The notes under the pieces: generated by a model | The model's input: only the letters and a program-made list of their open reading frames with translations | Told to the model about the DNA's origin: nothing | Database searches by the model: none | Shown: positions 33,830 through 45,625 of the stretch, piece after piece | Position numbering within the stretch: position 1 is the stretch's first letter | How the letters are laid out: each line of letters begins with the position of its first letter | Made by a program: the position numbers and the translations under genes | Assembly (NCBI RefSeq): GCF_002575655.3 | Contig: NC_053039.3 | Span: forward strand, 378,921,633-378,985,632 | Direction: 5' to 3' | DNA from: Aegilops tauschii subsp. strangulata | Lineage: Eukaryota; Streptophyta; Magnoliopsida; Poales; Poaceae | Length of the DNA: 64,000 bases

Positions 33830-35461
33830 ATGGCCCGTGCTGTTGTTCCGTTGAATTTTAATGCATTCCTTGAGAAAGCAAAGTTGAAAGATGATGGTAG
33901 CAATTACACGGACTGGGTCTGTAACTTGAGGATTATCCTCATTGCTGCACAGAAGAATTACGTCCTGGAAGCACCGCTGGGTGCCAGGCCTGCTGCCGAT
34001 GCAACTGACAACGTTAAGAACGTCTGGCACAGCAAAGCTGATGACTACTCGATAGTTCAATGTGCCATGCTTTACGGCTTAGAACCGGGACTTCAACGAC
34101 GTTTTGAACGTCATGGAGCATATGAGATGTTCCGGGAGTTGAAGTTAATATTTCAAAAGAATGCCCAGATTGAGAGATATGAAGTCTCCAATAAGTTCTA
34201 CAGCTGCAAGATGGAGGAGAATAGTTCTGGCAGTGAGCATATACTCAAAATGTCTGGGTATAATAATCACATGATTCAACTGGGAGTTAATCTTCCGGAT
34301 GATAGCGTCATTGACAGAATTCTCCAATCACTGCCACCAAGCTACAAGAGCTTCGTGATGAACTATAACATGCAAGGGATGGATAAGACAATTCCCGAGC
34401 TCTTCGCAATGCTAAAGGCTGCGGAGGTAGAAATCAAAAAGGAGCATCAAGTGTTGATGGTCAATAAGACCACCAGTTTCAAGAAAAAGGGCAAAGGGAA
34501 GAAGAAGGGGAACTTAAAGAAGAACAGCAAGCAAGTTGCTGCTCAGGAGAAGAAACCCAAGTCTGGACCTAAGCCTGAGACTGAGTGCTTCTACTGCAAG
34601 CAGACTGGTCACTGGAAGCGGAACTGCCCCAAGTATTTGGCGGATAAGAAGGATGGCAATATGAACAAAGGTATATGTGATATACATGTTATTGATGTGT
34701 ACCTTACTAATGCTCGCAGTAGCACCTGGGTATTTGATACTGGTTCTATTGCTAATATTTGCAACTCGAAACAGGGGCTACGGATTAAGCGAAGATTGGC
34801 TAAGGACGAGGTGACGATGCGCGTGGGAAATGGTTCCAAAGTCGATGTGATCGCGGTCGGCACGCTACCTCTACATCTACCTTCGGGATTAGTTTTAGAC
34901 CTAAATAATTGTTATTTGGTGCCAGCGTTAAGCATGAACATTATATCTGGATCTTGTTTGATGCGAGACGGTTATTCAATTAAATCAGAGAATAATGGTA
35001 GTTCTATTTATATGAGTAATATCTTTCATGGTCATGCACCCTTGAAGAGTGGTCTATTTTTGTTGAATCTCGATAGTAGTGATACACATATTCATAATAT
35101 TGAAGCCAAAAGATGCAGCGTTGATAATGATAGTGCAACTTATTTGTGGCACTGCCGTTTAGGTCATATCGGTGTAAAGCGCATGAAGAAACTCCATACT
35201 GATGGACTTTTGGAACCACTTGATTATGAATCACTTGGTACTTGCGAGACGTGCCTCATGGGCAAGATGACTAAAACGCCGTTCTCCGGAACTATGGCGA
35301 GAGCAACAGATTTGTTGGAAATCATACATACAGATGTATGTGGTCCGATGAATATTGAGGCTCGTGGCGGATATCGTTATTTTCTCACCTTCACATATGA
35401 TTTAAGCAGATATGGGTATATCTACTTAATGAAGTTGAAAATCATCGTAGCAAGAAAATAA
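33830..35461 (+). CDS. gag-pol: Copia Gag, protease and N-terminal integrase
   Basis: 543 residues from the ATG at 33830. Gag (about residues 1-230) carries the UBN2-type helical core and a lysine-rich tail. A zinc knuckle CX2CX4HX4C (CFYCKQTGHWKRNC) lies near residue 252. The protease active site is VFDTGS near residue 301. The GAG-pre-integrase H-C zinc motif (LWHCRLGHIG ... CETCLMGK) follows at about 440-485, then the first catalytic Asp region of integrase (HTDVCGPM). The frame ends in TAA because a deletion inside the integrase core shifts the reading frame, so the second half of integrase is separate. The product would form the particle and cut itself, but no full Pol is made. Confidence 0.93.
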   Translation: MARAVVPLNFNAFLEKAKLKDDGSNYTDWVCNLRIILIAAQKNYVLEAPLGARPAADATDNVKNVWHSKADDYSIVQCAMLYGLEPGLQRRFERHGAYEMFRELKLIFQKNAQIERYEVSNKFYSCKMEENSSGSEHILKMSGYNNHMIQLGVNLPDDSVIDRILQSLPPSYKSFVMNYNMQGMDKTIPELFAMLKAAEVEIKKEHQVLMVNKTTSFKKKGKGKKKGNLKKNSKQVAAQEKKPKSGPKPETECFYCKQTGHWKRNCPKYLADKKDGNMNKGICDIHVIDVYLTNARSSTWVFDTGSIANICNSKQGLRIKRRLAKDEVTMRVGNGSKVDVIAVGTLPLHLPSGLVLDLNNCYLVPALSMNIISGSCLMRDGYSIKSENNGSSIYMSNIFHGHAPLKSGLFLLNLDSSDTHIHNIEAKRCSVDNDSATYLWHCRLGHIGVKRMKKLHTDGLLEPLDYESLGTCETCLMGKMTKTPFSGTMARATDLLEIIHTDVCGPMNIEARGGYRYFLTFTYDLSRYGYIYLMKLKIIVARK

Positions 35462-36255
35462 AGTTTCTATGATCTGATCGTGGAGGAGAATATTTGAGTT
35501 ATGAGTTTGGTCTTCATTTGAAACAATGCGGAATAGTTTCGCAACTCACACCACCCGGAACACCACAGCGTAATGGTGTGTCCGAACGTCGTAATCGTAC
35601 TCTACTAGATATGGTGCGATCTATGATGTCTCTTACTGATTTACCGCTATCGTTTTGGGGTTATGCTTTAGAGATGGCCGCATTCACGTTAAATAGGGCA
35701 CCATTGAGACGACGCCTTATGAACTATGGTTTGGCAAGAAACCAAAGTTGTCGTTTCTTAAAGTTTGGGGCTGCGATGCTTATGTGAAAAAGCTTCAACC
35801 TGATAAGCTCGAACCCAAATCGGAGAAATGTGTCTTCATAGGATACCCAAAGGAGACTGTTGGGTACACCTTCTATCACAGATCCGAAGGCAAAAACTTT
35901 TGTTGCTAAATTCGGAATTTTTCTGGAGAAGGAGTTTCTCTCGAAAGAAGTGAGTGGGAGGAAAGTAAAACTTGATGAGGTAACTGTACCTGCTCCCTTA
36001 TTGGAAAGTACTTCATCGCAGAAACCGGTTTCTCCGACATCTACACCAATTAGTGAGGAAGTTAATGATGATGATCATGAAACCTCAGATCAAGTTATTA
36101 CTGAACCTCGTAGGTCAACCAGAGTAAGATCCGCACCAGAGTGGTACAGTAATCCTGTTCTGGAAGTTATGTTACTTGACCATGACGAACCTACGAACTA
36201 TGAAGAAGCGATGGTGAGCCCAGATTCCGTGAAATGGCTTGAGGCCATAATCTGA
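35462..36255 (+). pseudogene. Copia integrase, C-terminal part, frameshifted
   Basis: Two frame-1 segments (35494-35787 and 35860-36255) carry the catalytic Glu region (PPGTPQRNGVSERRNRTLLD) and the integrase tail with the RSTRVR motif before RT. A TGA near 35475, a shift near 35790-35850 and another at about 36250 break it. Confidence 0.88.
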
Positions 36256-36256
36256 G

Positions 36257-37759
36257 ATGGGATCCATGTATGAGAACAAAGTGTGGACTTTGGTTGACTT
36301 GCCTGATGATCGGCAAGCAATTGAGAATAAATGGATCTTCAAGAAGAAGACTGACGCTGACGGTAATGTTACTGTCTATAAAGCTCGACTTGTTGCAAAA
36401 GGTTTTCGACAAGTTCGAGGGATTGACTACGATGAGACCTTCTCACCCGTAGCGATGCTTAAGTCTGTCCGAATCATGTTAGCAATTGCCGCATTTTATG
36501 ATTATGAAATTTGGCAAATGGATGTGAAAACTGCATTCCTGAATTGATTTCTGGAAGAAGAGTTTTATATGATGCAACCGGAAGGTTTTGTCGATCCAAA
36601 GGAAGCTAACAAAGTGTGCAAGCTCCAGCGATCCATTTATGGACTGGCGCAAGCCTCTCGGAGTTGGAATAAACGCTTTGATAGTGTGATCAAAGCATTT
36701 GGTTTTGTACAGACTTTTGGAGAAACCTGTATTTACAAGAAAGTGAGTGGGAGCTCTGTAGCATTTCTGATATTATATGTGGATGACATATTGCTGATTG
36801 GAAAAGATATAGAATTTCTGGATAGCATAAAGGGATACTTGAATAAGAGCTTTTCAATGAAAGACCTTGGTGAAGCTGCGTATATATTGGGCATCAAGAT
36901 CTATAGAGATAGATCAAGACGCTTAATTGGACTTTCACAAAGCACATACCTTGAAAAAGTTTTGAAGAAGTTCAAAATGGATCAAGCAAAGAAAGGGTTC
37001 TTGCCTGTGTTACAAGTTGTGAAGTTGAGTAAGACTCAATGCCCGACCACTGCAGAAGATAGAGAGAAGATGAAAGATGTTCCCTATGCTTCAGCCATAG
37101 GCTCTATCATGTATGCAATGCTGTGTACCAGACCTGATGTGTGCCTTGCTATAAGTCTAGCAGGGAGGTACCAAAGTAATCCAGGCGTGGATCACTGGAC
37201 AACGGTCAAGAACATCCTGAAATACCTGAAAAGGACTAAGGATATGTTTCTCGTTAATGGAGGTGACAAAGAGCTCATCGTAAATGGTTACGTTGATGCA
37301 AGCTTTGACACTGATCCGGACGATTCTAAATCGCAAACCGGATACGTGTTTACATTGAACGGTGGAGCTGTCAGTTGGTGCAGTTCTAAACAAAGCGTCG
37401 TGGCGGGATCTACATGTGAGGCAGAATACATAGCTGCTTCGGAAGCAGCAAATGAAGGAGTCTGGATGAAGGAGTTCATATCCGATCTAGGTGTCATACC
37501 TAGTGCATCGGGTCCAATGAAAATCTTTTGTGACAATACTGGTGCAATTGCCTTGGCGAAGGAGTCCAGATTTCACAAGAGAACCAATCACATCAAGAGA
37601 CGCTTCAATTCCATCCGGGATTTAGTCCAGGTGGGAGACATAGAAATTTGCAAGATACATACAGATCTGAATGTTGCAGACCCGTTGACTAAGCCTCTTC
37701 CACGAGCAAAACATGATCAACACCAAGGCTCCATGGGTGTTAGAATCATTACTGTGTAA
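36257..37759 (+). pseudogene. Copia reverse transcriptase and RNase H, one stop
   Basis: One frame interrupted by TGA at 36545-36547. The first part has the RT fingers motif (NKWIFKKK, ARLVAKGF, QMDVKTAFLN). The second (36569-37759, 396 residues) has the palm catalytic box YVDDILLIG near residue 70, SMKDLGEA, then RNase H with GYVDASFD, SKQSVVAGSTCEAEY and the final DPLTKPLP. The single nonsense codon sits at a loop just after LN, a common decay site. Confidence 0.92.
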
Positions 37760-37780
37760 TCTAGATTATTGACTCTAGTG

Positions 37781-37792
37781 CAAATGGGAGAC
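37781..37792 (+). other. Polypurine tract of the Copia element
   Basis: CAAATGGGAGAC directly before the 3' LTR start; position and purine content fit plus-strand priming. Confidence 0.75.
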
Positions 37793-39508
37793 TGAAGGAA
37801 ATATGCCCTAGAGGCAATAATAAAGTTATTATTTATTTCCTTATATCATGATAAATGTTTATTATTCATGCTAGAATTGTATTAACCGGAAACATGATAC
37901 ATGTGTGAATACATAGACAAATAGAGTGTCCCTAGTATGCCTCTACTTGACTAGATCGTTGATCAAAGATGGTTATGTTTCCTAGCCATTGACATGAGTT
38001 GTCATTTGATTAACGGGATCACATCATTAGGAGAATGATGTGATTGACTTGACCCATTCCGTTAGCTTAGCACACGATCGTTTAGTATGTTGCTAATGTT
38101 TCTTCATGACTTATACATGTTCCTATGACTATGAGATTATGCAACTCCCGTTTATCGGAGGAACACTTTGTGTGCTACCAAACATCACAACGTAACTGGG
38201 TGATTATAAAGGTGCTCTACAGGTGTCTCCGAAGGTACTTGTTGGGTTGGCGTATTTCGAGATTAGGATTTGTCACTCCGATTGTCGGAGAGGTATCTCT
38301 GGGCCCACTTGGTAATGCACATCACTTAAAGCCTTGCAAGCATTGCAAGCAATGAGTTAGTTGCGGGATGATGTATTACGGAACGAGTAAAGAGACTTGC
38401 CGGTAACGAGATTGAACTAGGTATTGAGATACCGACGATCGAATCTCGGGCAAGTAACATACCGATGACAAAGGGAACAACGTATGTTGTTATGCGGTTT
38501 GACCGATAAAGATCTTCGTAGAATATGTGGGAGCCAATATGAGCATCCAGGTTCCACTATTGGCTATTGACCGGAGACGTGTCTCGGTCATGTCTACATA
38601 GTTCTCGAACCCGTAGGGTCCGCACGCTTAAACTTAGATGACGGTTATATTATGAGTTTATGTGTTTTGATGTATCGAAGGAGTTCGGAGTCCCGGATGA
38701 GATCAGGGACATGACGAGGAGTCTCGAAATGGTTGAGACATAAAGATCGATATATTGGACTACTATATTCGGACATCGGAAAGGTTCCGAGTGATTCGGT
38801 TATTTTTCGGAGTACCGGAGAGTTACGGGAATTCGTATGGGGCCTTAATGGGCCATACGGGAAAGGAGAGAAAGGCACCAAAGGGTGGCCGCACCCCTCC
38901 CCATGGACTAGTCCGAATTGGACTAGGGACGGGGGGCGCCCCCTTCTTTCCTTCTCCTTCTCCCTTCCCTTCTCCTACTCCAACAAGGAAAGGAGGAGTC
39001 CTACTCCCGGTGGGAGTAGGACTCTCCCCTTGGCGCGCCCTCCTCCTAGACCGGCCGCCTCCCCCTTGCTCCTTTATATACGGGGGCAGGGGGCACCCCA
39101 AAGACACAACAATTGATCTCTTGATCTCTTAGCCGTGTGCGGTGCCTCCCTCCACCATAATCCACCTCGATAATATCGTAGCGGTGTTTAGGCGAAGCCA
39201 TGCGACGGTAGAACATCATCATCGTCACCACGCCGTCGTGCAGACGGAACTCTCCCTCAAAGCTCGGCTGGATCGGAGTTCGAGGGATGTCATCGAGCTG
39301 AACGTGTGCTGAACTCGGAGGTGTCGTACGTTCGGTACTTGGATCGGTTGGATCGTGAAGACTTACGATTACATCAACTGCGTTGTGCTAATGCTTCCGC
39401 TTTCGGTCTATGAGGGTACGTGGACAACACTCTCCCCTCTCGTTGCTATGCATCACCATGATCTTGTGTGTGCGTAGAATTTTTTTGAAATTACTATGTT
39501 CCCTAACA
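37793..39508 (+). repeat. 3' LTR of the Copia element
   Basis: 1716 bp. It has about 26 bp near 38563-38590 and about 35 bp near 39236-39272 that the 5' LTR lacks. The same hairpin occurs at 38996-39024 and the TATATA at 39075. Confidence 0.95.
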
Positions 39509-39513
39509 ATGTA

Positions 39514-40117
39514 TACCTCTCACACATGGACGTTCAAGGTCTCAAATTCTCCATACGTAGTTAATTACCCTCAATCCTAACGCCAGATCGAATCGTTCTC
39601 CTCTTTTGTGCACATAACTTCCGCCTGGATGGATAAAACACACACTCACACTTAACAATCTCCTTCTAGCTACCCCCCCCCCCCCCCCCCCCGCCTCTCA
39701 CTCTTTCCCTATATCCCCGAAACCAATAAGACCATCCCTTTGTTTAATTCCCGCCTACATGCACCATCGATGTATAGTAGTCTTCCTCGGTGTCTCTCGA
39801 ACAAACACGTTCTCTCGATGTCGACTACTCTCACGCGCACACACCTTCTCTTCCCTCTCTACGGGCATTTTCTCTCTCGCACCCCATCGTTGGTGGCCTC
39901 TGCCATACACATCACCTCTCTATGATGAAGCCATGCACACTTAAATTACATCCACCACAGAGGACCCCGCGACACACACACACACATGCACACACACACA
40001 CGCACGCACGCACGCACCCCCCCACACACACTAAGACTCCATCTCTCTCTCTCTCACACACAAACACACACACACACACACACACGCACGCACCCCCCCA
40101 CACACACTAAGACTCCA

Positions 40118-40154
<37 letters not shown>

Positions 40155-40260
40155 AACTAAGACTCCATCTCTCTCTCTCTCTCACACACACACCCCACAC
40201 AAACACACTAAGACTCCATCTCACACACACATGCTCTAGGCGGAGCATTTGTTCCTACCA
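39514..40260 (+). repeat. Pyrimidine-rich block 2, right part, with poly-C and CA minisatellite
   Basis: Continues the block at 29691-30936 after the Copia insertion. It has a run of 20 C at 39673-39692 and, at 40018-40230, four copies of a unit built from CACACACTAAGACTCCATCT followed by CT and CA runs of varying length. Confidence 0.85.
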
Positions 40261-40365
40261 CCCTTCATCCAACCTTACCCGTATGATAAACAATCACCTT
40301 TATTTACTTGCATAACATGGACAAATTCCACTTTACTTTAGTAGTCAGCAAACTTATCATCTGTA

Positions 40366-40834
40366 CCCTTATAAAAAAACAAGTTGGCGCTGATGGTGTG
40401 CCTGCCATCTTGTAATACAGACCGTATGATCTATATCTGAGGATAGAAAGCAAACTATGATAATTTTACAAAAGATACCTTCACCTCTCTCCACATCATT
40501 ATCTCCCACAACCTCATTGCTCAGCAATTAAAAAAGGAATAAGTCTCTAGAACAATCTAGCATGCATGGTGGCCGCTGCCGCCTGCCAGCGCCGTCCATC
40601 CCCATGCCTCCGCCCATTCCGACCACCAGTCACCACCACGATCCACTCCTCCTCGCCTTATCTCTCATCTTTCATTTTTTTGATGACATTCTCAAGATAC
40701 CCGTTTTCCGATAAAATTCTCGAGATATCATTAGTTTTTACACATGGGATTACTCCTACATGGGTCAATCACAACAGGTGTTCTGTAAAAAAATGCATAT
40801 TGATGTTCCGTGCAATGCACGAGAATCTTGCTTG
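40366..40834 (+). mobile_element. Small Helitron-like element, copy 3
   Basis: About 470 bp, colinear with 19683-20106 but diverged (shared GCATGGTGGCCGCTGCC, CCATCCCCATGCCTCCGC and ACACATGGGATTACTCC words). It ends with hairpin TCCGTGCAATGCACGAGA and CTTGCTTG before T. It carries about 45 bp extra near 40670-40720. Non-coding. Confidence 0.5.
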
Positions 40835-41110
40835 TAATTATATAACGCAAATCACGAGCAGGAAGTGACATTTTTTTGACACAACCACGTTAACATGGCC
40901 ACGTAAATCACTAGCTAAAGTAAATACCATTATACTTATATCCCGATGCAAAAGGTTGAGTACATGTCCGAAGAGTAGAGTCGCACACACGCACTCTGTC
41001 TCTCAGAATCTCTCTCACACACACAACAGTTACGTGACGCCCACTTAAGCAGACACGTATGTTACAATTTGTGCACCCGCGGGTACATGTGATGCTGCGC
41101 ATTTATTTAA
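40835..41110. other. Spacer left of the LARD
   Basis: Short CT/CA-rich remnant around 40980-41030 and otherwise no feature. It ends with the target duplication TTTAA at 41106-41110. Confidence 0.5.
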
Positions 41111-42539
41111 TGTGACACCCTAAAATTTTGACCTTGTTTGATCTAAAATTTTGCCAGAAATTAAAACTTTTCCATTTGTCTAGATTTGCCCTTTTGATAT
41201 TGTGGATTTTTTTTTACCTTAAGTGAAAAAAAAACTTTCCAAAAGTATTATTGGACTTGAATACTCTCTTTGTAAAACAATTCTTTATCAGTGGATTTAC
41301 TTTGCAAGATTTGTTTGCCCTAAGCTTTATTCCTTTAAAATGATTTTTCATAAAATTTTGGAGCCTGTTTTACACTGCAACCATTTGGCAAATGCATTTA
41401 AAATTTCCACCAAAATTTGGGGATGTCATGTGATGTTTCCACATCACTTCTATGCAAGAATATCTTTTGGTCATTGGAGATTTTGAGCTCTACATCAACT
41501 TTTCAAATCTGGTCCAGTAGGCATTTTTGCACTACAACCTATTTAAATATTTCCTTAAAAATTCTTCCAAGTGTTTGGAGATGTCAGTAGATGCATATGA
41601 TTCAACTTCATGCAAAAACCCAGTGTTGTCCTTTGAAAAATTTGAGTGAACCAACCTCTTTTCCATTCTGGTCCAGTTTGATGATTTGTACTGCAACCCT
41701 ATTTTATTTTGCTCTAGTGACCCTGAGCCTTTTCCTGCTTGTAGCCCTCCCTACAGAACCCTTAAGTCCAGGAGATTGGACCCATTGGAGGATTTTAAGT
41801 GCATGCAATGAAACCTTTTTCTTTCTGTCCAAAACTGTAGTTTTGCAAAACTTGCACTAACAAGTTTCTGGTTTTGCCCAAATGACCTTGCCATCATCAC
41901 CTACAAATAGAGAGACCCTGATCTGGAGATTTTGACCACTCCAAGAGTTGCCTAAGTGCACTTGGCATTCTGTCGAACACTTGGTGTGCACTGTCAGTTT
42001 TGGGCATGTTTCCTAGTTTGCACTATGATCTTGTTCCACTGACCCAGCAAACTTGCCCACTAAACTCCTAGCTATCTCTATCCTAGTTCTGTTAATTGCC
42101 AGCCTCAGCCTCACACTCTAGGCCGCCCTGGCATTTCGTCGAACACGGCCCGTGCGTGCTCTGGGCGCGCCCAGAGCGCACGTTTTGCACGCGCGCGCAC
42201 CGAGCCGCCGCGCCGCACTGCCGCCCTCGACGCGTCCCGTCCCTGGCCCCAGCTCGCCTGCTGAGACGCGCACTAACCTCGCCCACTCTCCACGCCACCC
42301 CTGGCGCCCTACAGCGCCCCTGGCAGAGCTTTTGGAGGCATGCCGGCGTCGCCAGCGAGCCTCTGCCATGGACGGCGCCGCCCAAACCACACCAGCGCGC
42401 CAGCTGCCCCTATGAACAGCTCGAGCTTATCCCGAAGCTCGTCGGCACGCGCTCGTCGCCGCCACGACGCCCTGCAGCTACAGCACGGCTGTCGCCGGCG
42501 ATCCTATCCTTGGCCGCCGCGGGACCAACCTCGAGCGCC

Positions 42540-42547
42540 TATATAAG
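42540..42547 (+). promoter_or_regulatory. TATA box of the LARD 5' LTR
   Basis: TATATAAG in GCCTATATAAGGGGACCCC, a strong plant TATA context, repeated in the 3' LTR at 50105-50112. Transcription from here would leave about 2.7 kb of R-U5 before the primer site. Confidence 0.75.
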
Positions 42548-44472
42548 GGGACCCCGAGCTCAACCGAGCACTCAGGCAACCCCAGGCCACCCACATAGTA
42601 CTCCCGCAGCCAGCAATCGACGGGGAAGGGCTTTCTTCCTCGCCTCCGGCCAGCTCGGCCGCCGCTGAGCTCCGGTGCAATACACCGCAGCCAGACCCTC
42701 CCCCGCCCAACCAGCGCCACCAAGAGTCTCCCCATAGCCTTGCGGAGCTGCCTAGCGCCTGAGCCTCGACCTAGGACCACCATAGCCCTAAGCTCACTTT
42801 GCTCCCGAACCGCCGTCCGCCGCGGAGCTCGCCGCCGGTGACTTTCTCCGTCCCCACCTGCCTAGCGCCCACCGGGAGGACCGCCCCGGTCTGGCGGATC
42901 CATCCCTGCCCCCGGGGCCCCGTGGGGAGCTGCCGTTCGGCGCCGGCGATCGCCGGAGACCCGCCCCCGTTCGGGCAGAGAGAGAGAGGAGGGAGGGAAG
43001 ACCGGTCAAACCTGACCAGTGGGTCCCCTGGACCCACTGTCAGTGACCCGCGCGCCGTCCACTCTGGTTAAGTGAAGGCGTATAAATCCCGAGTACGTCT
43101 CCTCTGCTGCGAACGCGTATTCCCCCTCGAAACGTTTTCTTTTTCTGGTTTTTTTATTAAAAACAGAGTTGACCAAACTTTGACTGGCTATATCTTTTAA
43201 AATAAAACTCCAAATGAGTTGATTCTTTTTCCTACCTCTCTCAAATTTTAACTAGTTTATTTTAAGATTTATTTCAAAAATATTTGAGACAACTTTTTGT
43301 ACTGTGTTTGAAATATTTGAATATTTTTTTCAAAAATAGGAAATGGAGAAGGAAGAAAGCTTTCTAAAAGTGCACCCTTTGCATACTCTTGAAGGCAAGC
43401 ATTCTGAACTCTTGCATAATATTTTCGTGAGGTGTTTTGATAAGGTTATAACACCACTTGACTTGGAGCATGCGTTATTTTTTTATGTAACGATAAAGTC
43501 TCGCGCATGAGTGCATATTGGAGATGTTTTGCTGTTAGTAATGGATATGCTGTGATAGTGATCACCCTCGTGAATCTTTCATGCATACCGGCAGGAAGCC
43601 GGGAGAGTCGTGGTCTTGGGTAGACACGAGCTTGTCCCTAGTTCCTCATCGGGACGAGTGTGTCCGGTATGGCATGATGAGTTTTGATGAGCAGTGATTC
43701 TGTCTGTCGATGGAAATATTTTGGTTATGCTATTATTCGGAGAATACTTGGACCGCCTGAGTCGGTCGTAGGTCGAGTCTTGTTCAGCAACTTCCCCTAC
43801 TTGTTTTGTACTACCACTTGTCCCTGCCGCAGGTAGGGTACGGTTCAGTAAGTTGTCAACCCCTTACCAAAGCACACACCGTACAGAGAGGCCATTGTGG
43901 AAGATACCGGAGGCCTCCGGTAGGCATGCCACCTGGTCCGGGGGCATGGGTGTTTCCGGTTGGGACCGAGAGCGGGGCACCCCTTAGAGCGCGCGAATAT
44001 AAATTTGATCCCATGCTACGTCGAGGTTGTAGCCTCCCCACTTAGAGTTTTGCTTGGCAGGTGTCGTGGGTGATTCCAGACACCGGTAAGTTAAGCTGGT
44101 GTGTGCAGGTCAGGCGTGTTTTCAATTTAAAGGCCGTAGGCTGAATTAGTCTCGATGGGCTAAATAAATCCGTTACTCGTGGGTAAATAGTACACTCTCT
44201 GCAGAGGATATATCCATTCGGATAGCCATGTTCATGGGTAAGGACCCCAGTCCGAGGTGGGTCATGTAACGTTATTCGGATGGAGAACGGCTAAGCTAGA
44301 TCATAGTAACGGTTTTCGGATGGAGAAAACGAATACGCCAGAACTTTGTTTATGACCTGTAACATGTGGTTTATGATTATTATTATTGTGGACTAACCAT
44401 TTACTTTATTTGAATTTATTGAGTATCCCTGGGATGGTTCTACCTCCTGGATATTTACTGTGATCATTCTTG

Positions 44473-44740
44473 TATAAGCCCTTTATGTGGTGTCGCTCAG
44501 ACGCCCGGCTGCGGCATGTTTTGTTATTTATTTATCCTTTATAAGCCCTTTATGTGGTGTCGCTCAGACGCCCGACTGCGACATGTTTTGTTATTTATTT
44601 ATCCTTTATAAGCCCTTTATGTGGTGTCGCTCAGACGCCCGACCGCGGCATGTTTTGTTATTTATTTATCCTTTATAAGCCCTTTATGTGGTGTCGCCCA
44701 GACTCCCGACTATGGCATTGTTAATTTATTTACAACTTTT
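44473..44740 (+). repeat. 67 bp tandem repeat in LARD 5' LTR, four copies
   Basis: TATAAGCCCTTTATGTGGTG starts units at 44473, 44540, 44607 and 44674, an exact 67 bp period. Each unit contains GTCGCTCAGACGCCCG and TTGTTATTTATTTATCC. Confidence 0.95.
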
Positions 44741-45313
44741 TGAGGCGTCGCTCCAGACACTCGATATAGTGCATTCTATTCTCTACTCCGCATTGCATAT
44801 TCATAATTACACCAGCTTACGAGTGCCATGGATTTCATTTATTTCGCGATAGACGCTATGATCATGAATATTTCGGAGCATGATCGTCTCTTATTATATT
44901 ATACCCGTGTTCTTAATGTTTGCGAGTACATTCAAACGTACTCACTGGCTTGTCCCTGGCTATTGTCTTGGCCAGATTCCTTACGTGGAGAAGAGCGTTA
45001 CGACGACAGCCCCGGATCCTACGCAAGGACGATAGCGGCCTCGCGAAGAGAGGAGTTGTCCTGGTCAGCTGTTCTTGTGGGAAATGGAGTCCCATAGACG
45101 CAGATGAACCTCAAACCGCTTCCGCCATCAACCACTAGAAACCAAGTGTTGTACTCCTAGGCCACAATGGTCTTGTACTACATATGTTGTACCTTGCTTG
45201 GAATTCTTGTATCAAGTTGGTGCCTAATCAGCTAACAGTAATCCTGGGGCTGGTGAGCACAAAGGCCGTTTTTCTGGGAAATTAATATCCCGAAAATCCG
45301 GTCGTGACAGACT

Positions 45314-45329
45314 TGGTATCAGAGCCAGG
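45314..45329 (+). other. Primer binding site of the LARD
   Basis: TGGTATCAGAGCCAGG, perfect complement of the 3' end of initiator Met tRNA, four bases after the 5' LTR. Confidence 0.95.
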
Positions 45330-45565
45330 CTGACCATTGGCTAATCCTATCTTAGTCAGGTCAATAAACCTAGGTTAACCAAACCACCAGACCTTAACCT
45401 AATCCCGGCCGAGTTTCTCGCGTAAGATAGCCCCACAAGTGACCCGACGCCTTTCGGAAGACGGTGCCCAACCTATCAGCCTAGCCCGTCGATCACGCAC
45501 CAGTGACCGACACCCAACCCGTCTCATTGGCAAGCGTGCGAAGGAAGACTCCGTCCCCTTTTTCC

Positions 45566-45573
45566 TATAAAAA
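45566..45573 (+). promoter_or_regulatory. TATA box upstream of LARD ORF 1
   Basis: TATAAAAA 60 bp upstream of the ATG at 45626, with a CA-rich leader in between (GTCTCAGCACAGCACAGCCC). Confidence 0.5.
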
Positions 45574-45625
45574 GGGCACGCTAGTCTCAGCACAGCACAG
45601 CCCCTTTCCCCCAAACCAAGCCACG

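Larger units (their letters stand above)
30937..39508 (+). mobile_element. Angela/WIS/BARE-1-type Ty1/Copia retrotransposon
   Basis: Bounded by LTRs 30937-32597 and 37793-39508 and a perfect target duplication ATGTA (30932-30936 and 39509-39513). The LTR start TGAAGGAAATATGCCCTAGA is recognised as the Angela group, the most abundant Copia type in wheat. Domain order Gag, protease, integrase, RT, RNase H is Copia. Pol is broken by frameshifts, a deletion in integrase and several stops, so the copy is defective. Confidence 0.95.
41111..45309 (+). repeat. 5' LTR of the LARD
   Basis: TGTGACACCC...GTCGTGACA. Layout: AT-rich start, GC-rich promoter-proximal part 42100-43070, TATA box at 42540, T-rich part and a 67 bp tandem array at 44473-44740. 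The ORF of 190 residues at 42096-42668 follows composition and is not conserved in length in the other LTR. Confidence 0.95.

Noticed and set aside
42096..42668. 190-residue plus-strand ORF in the LARD LTR and its antisense shadows
   Set aside because: GC-rich composition; the counterpart in the other LTR has a different length and reading end, and no protein motif is visible.
44487..44678. 63-residue ORF over the 67 bp array
   Set aside because: The unit length of 67 bp is not a multiple of three, so the repeats do not encode a repeated peptide.
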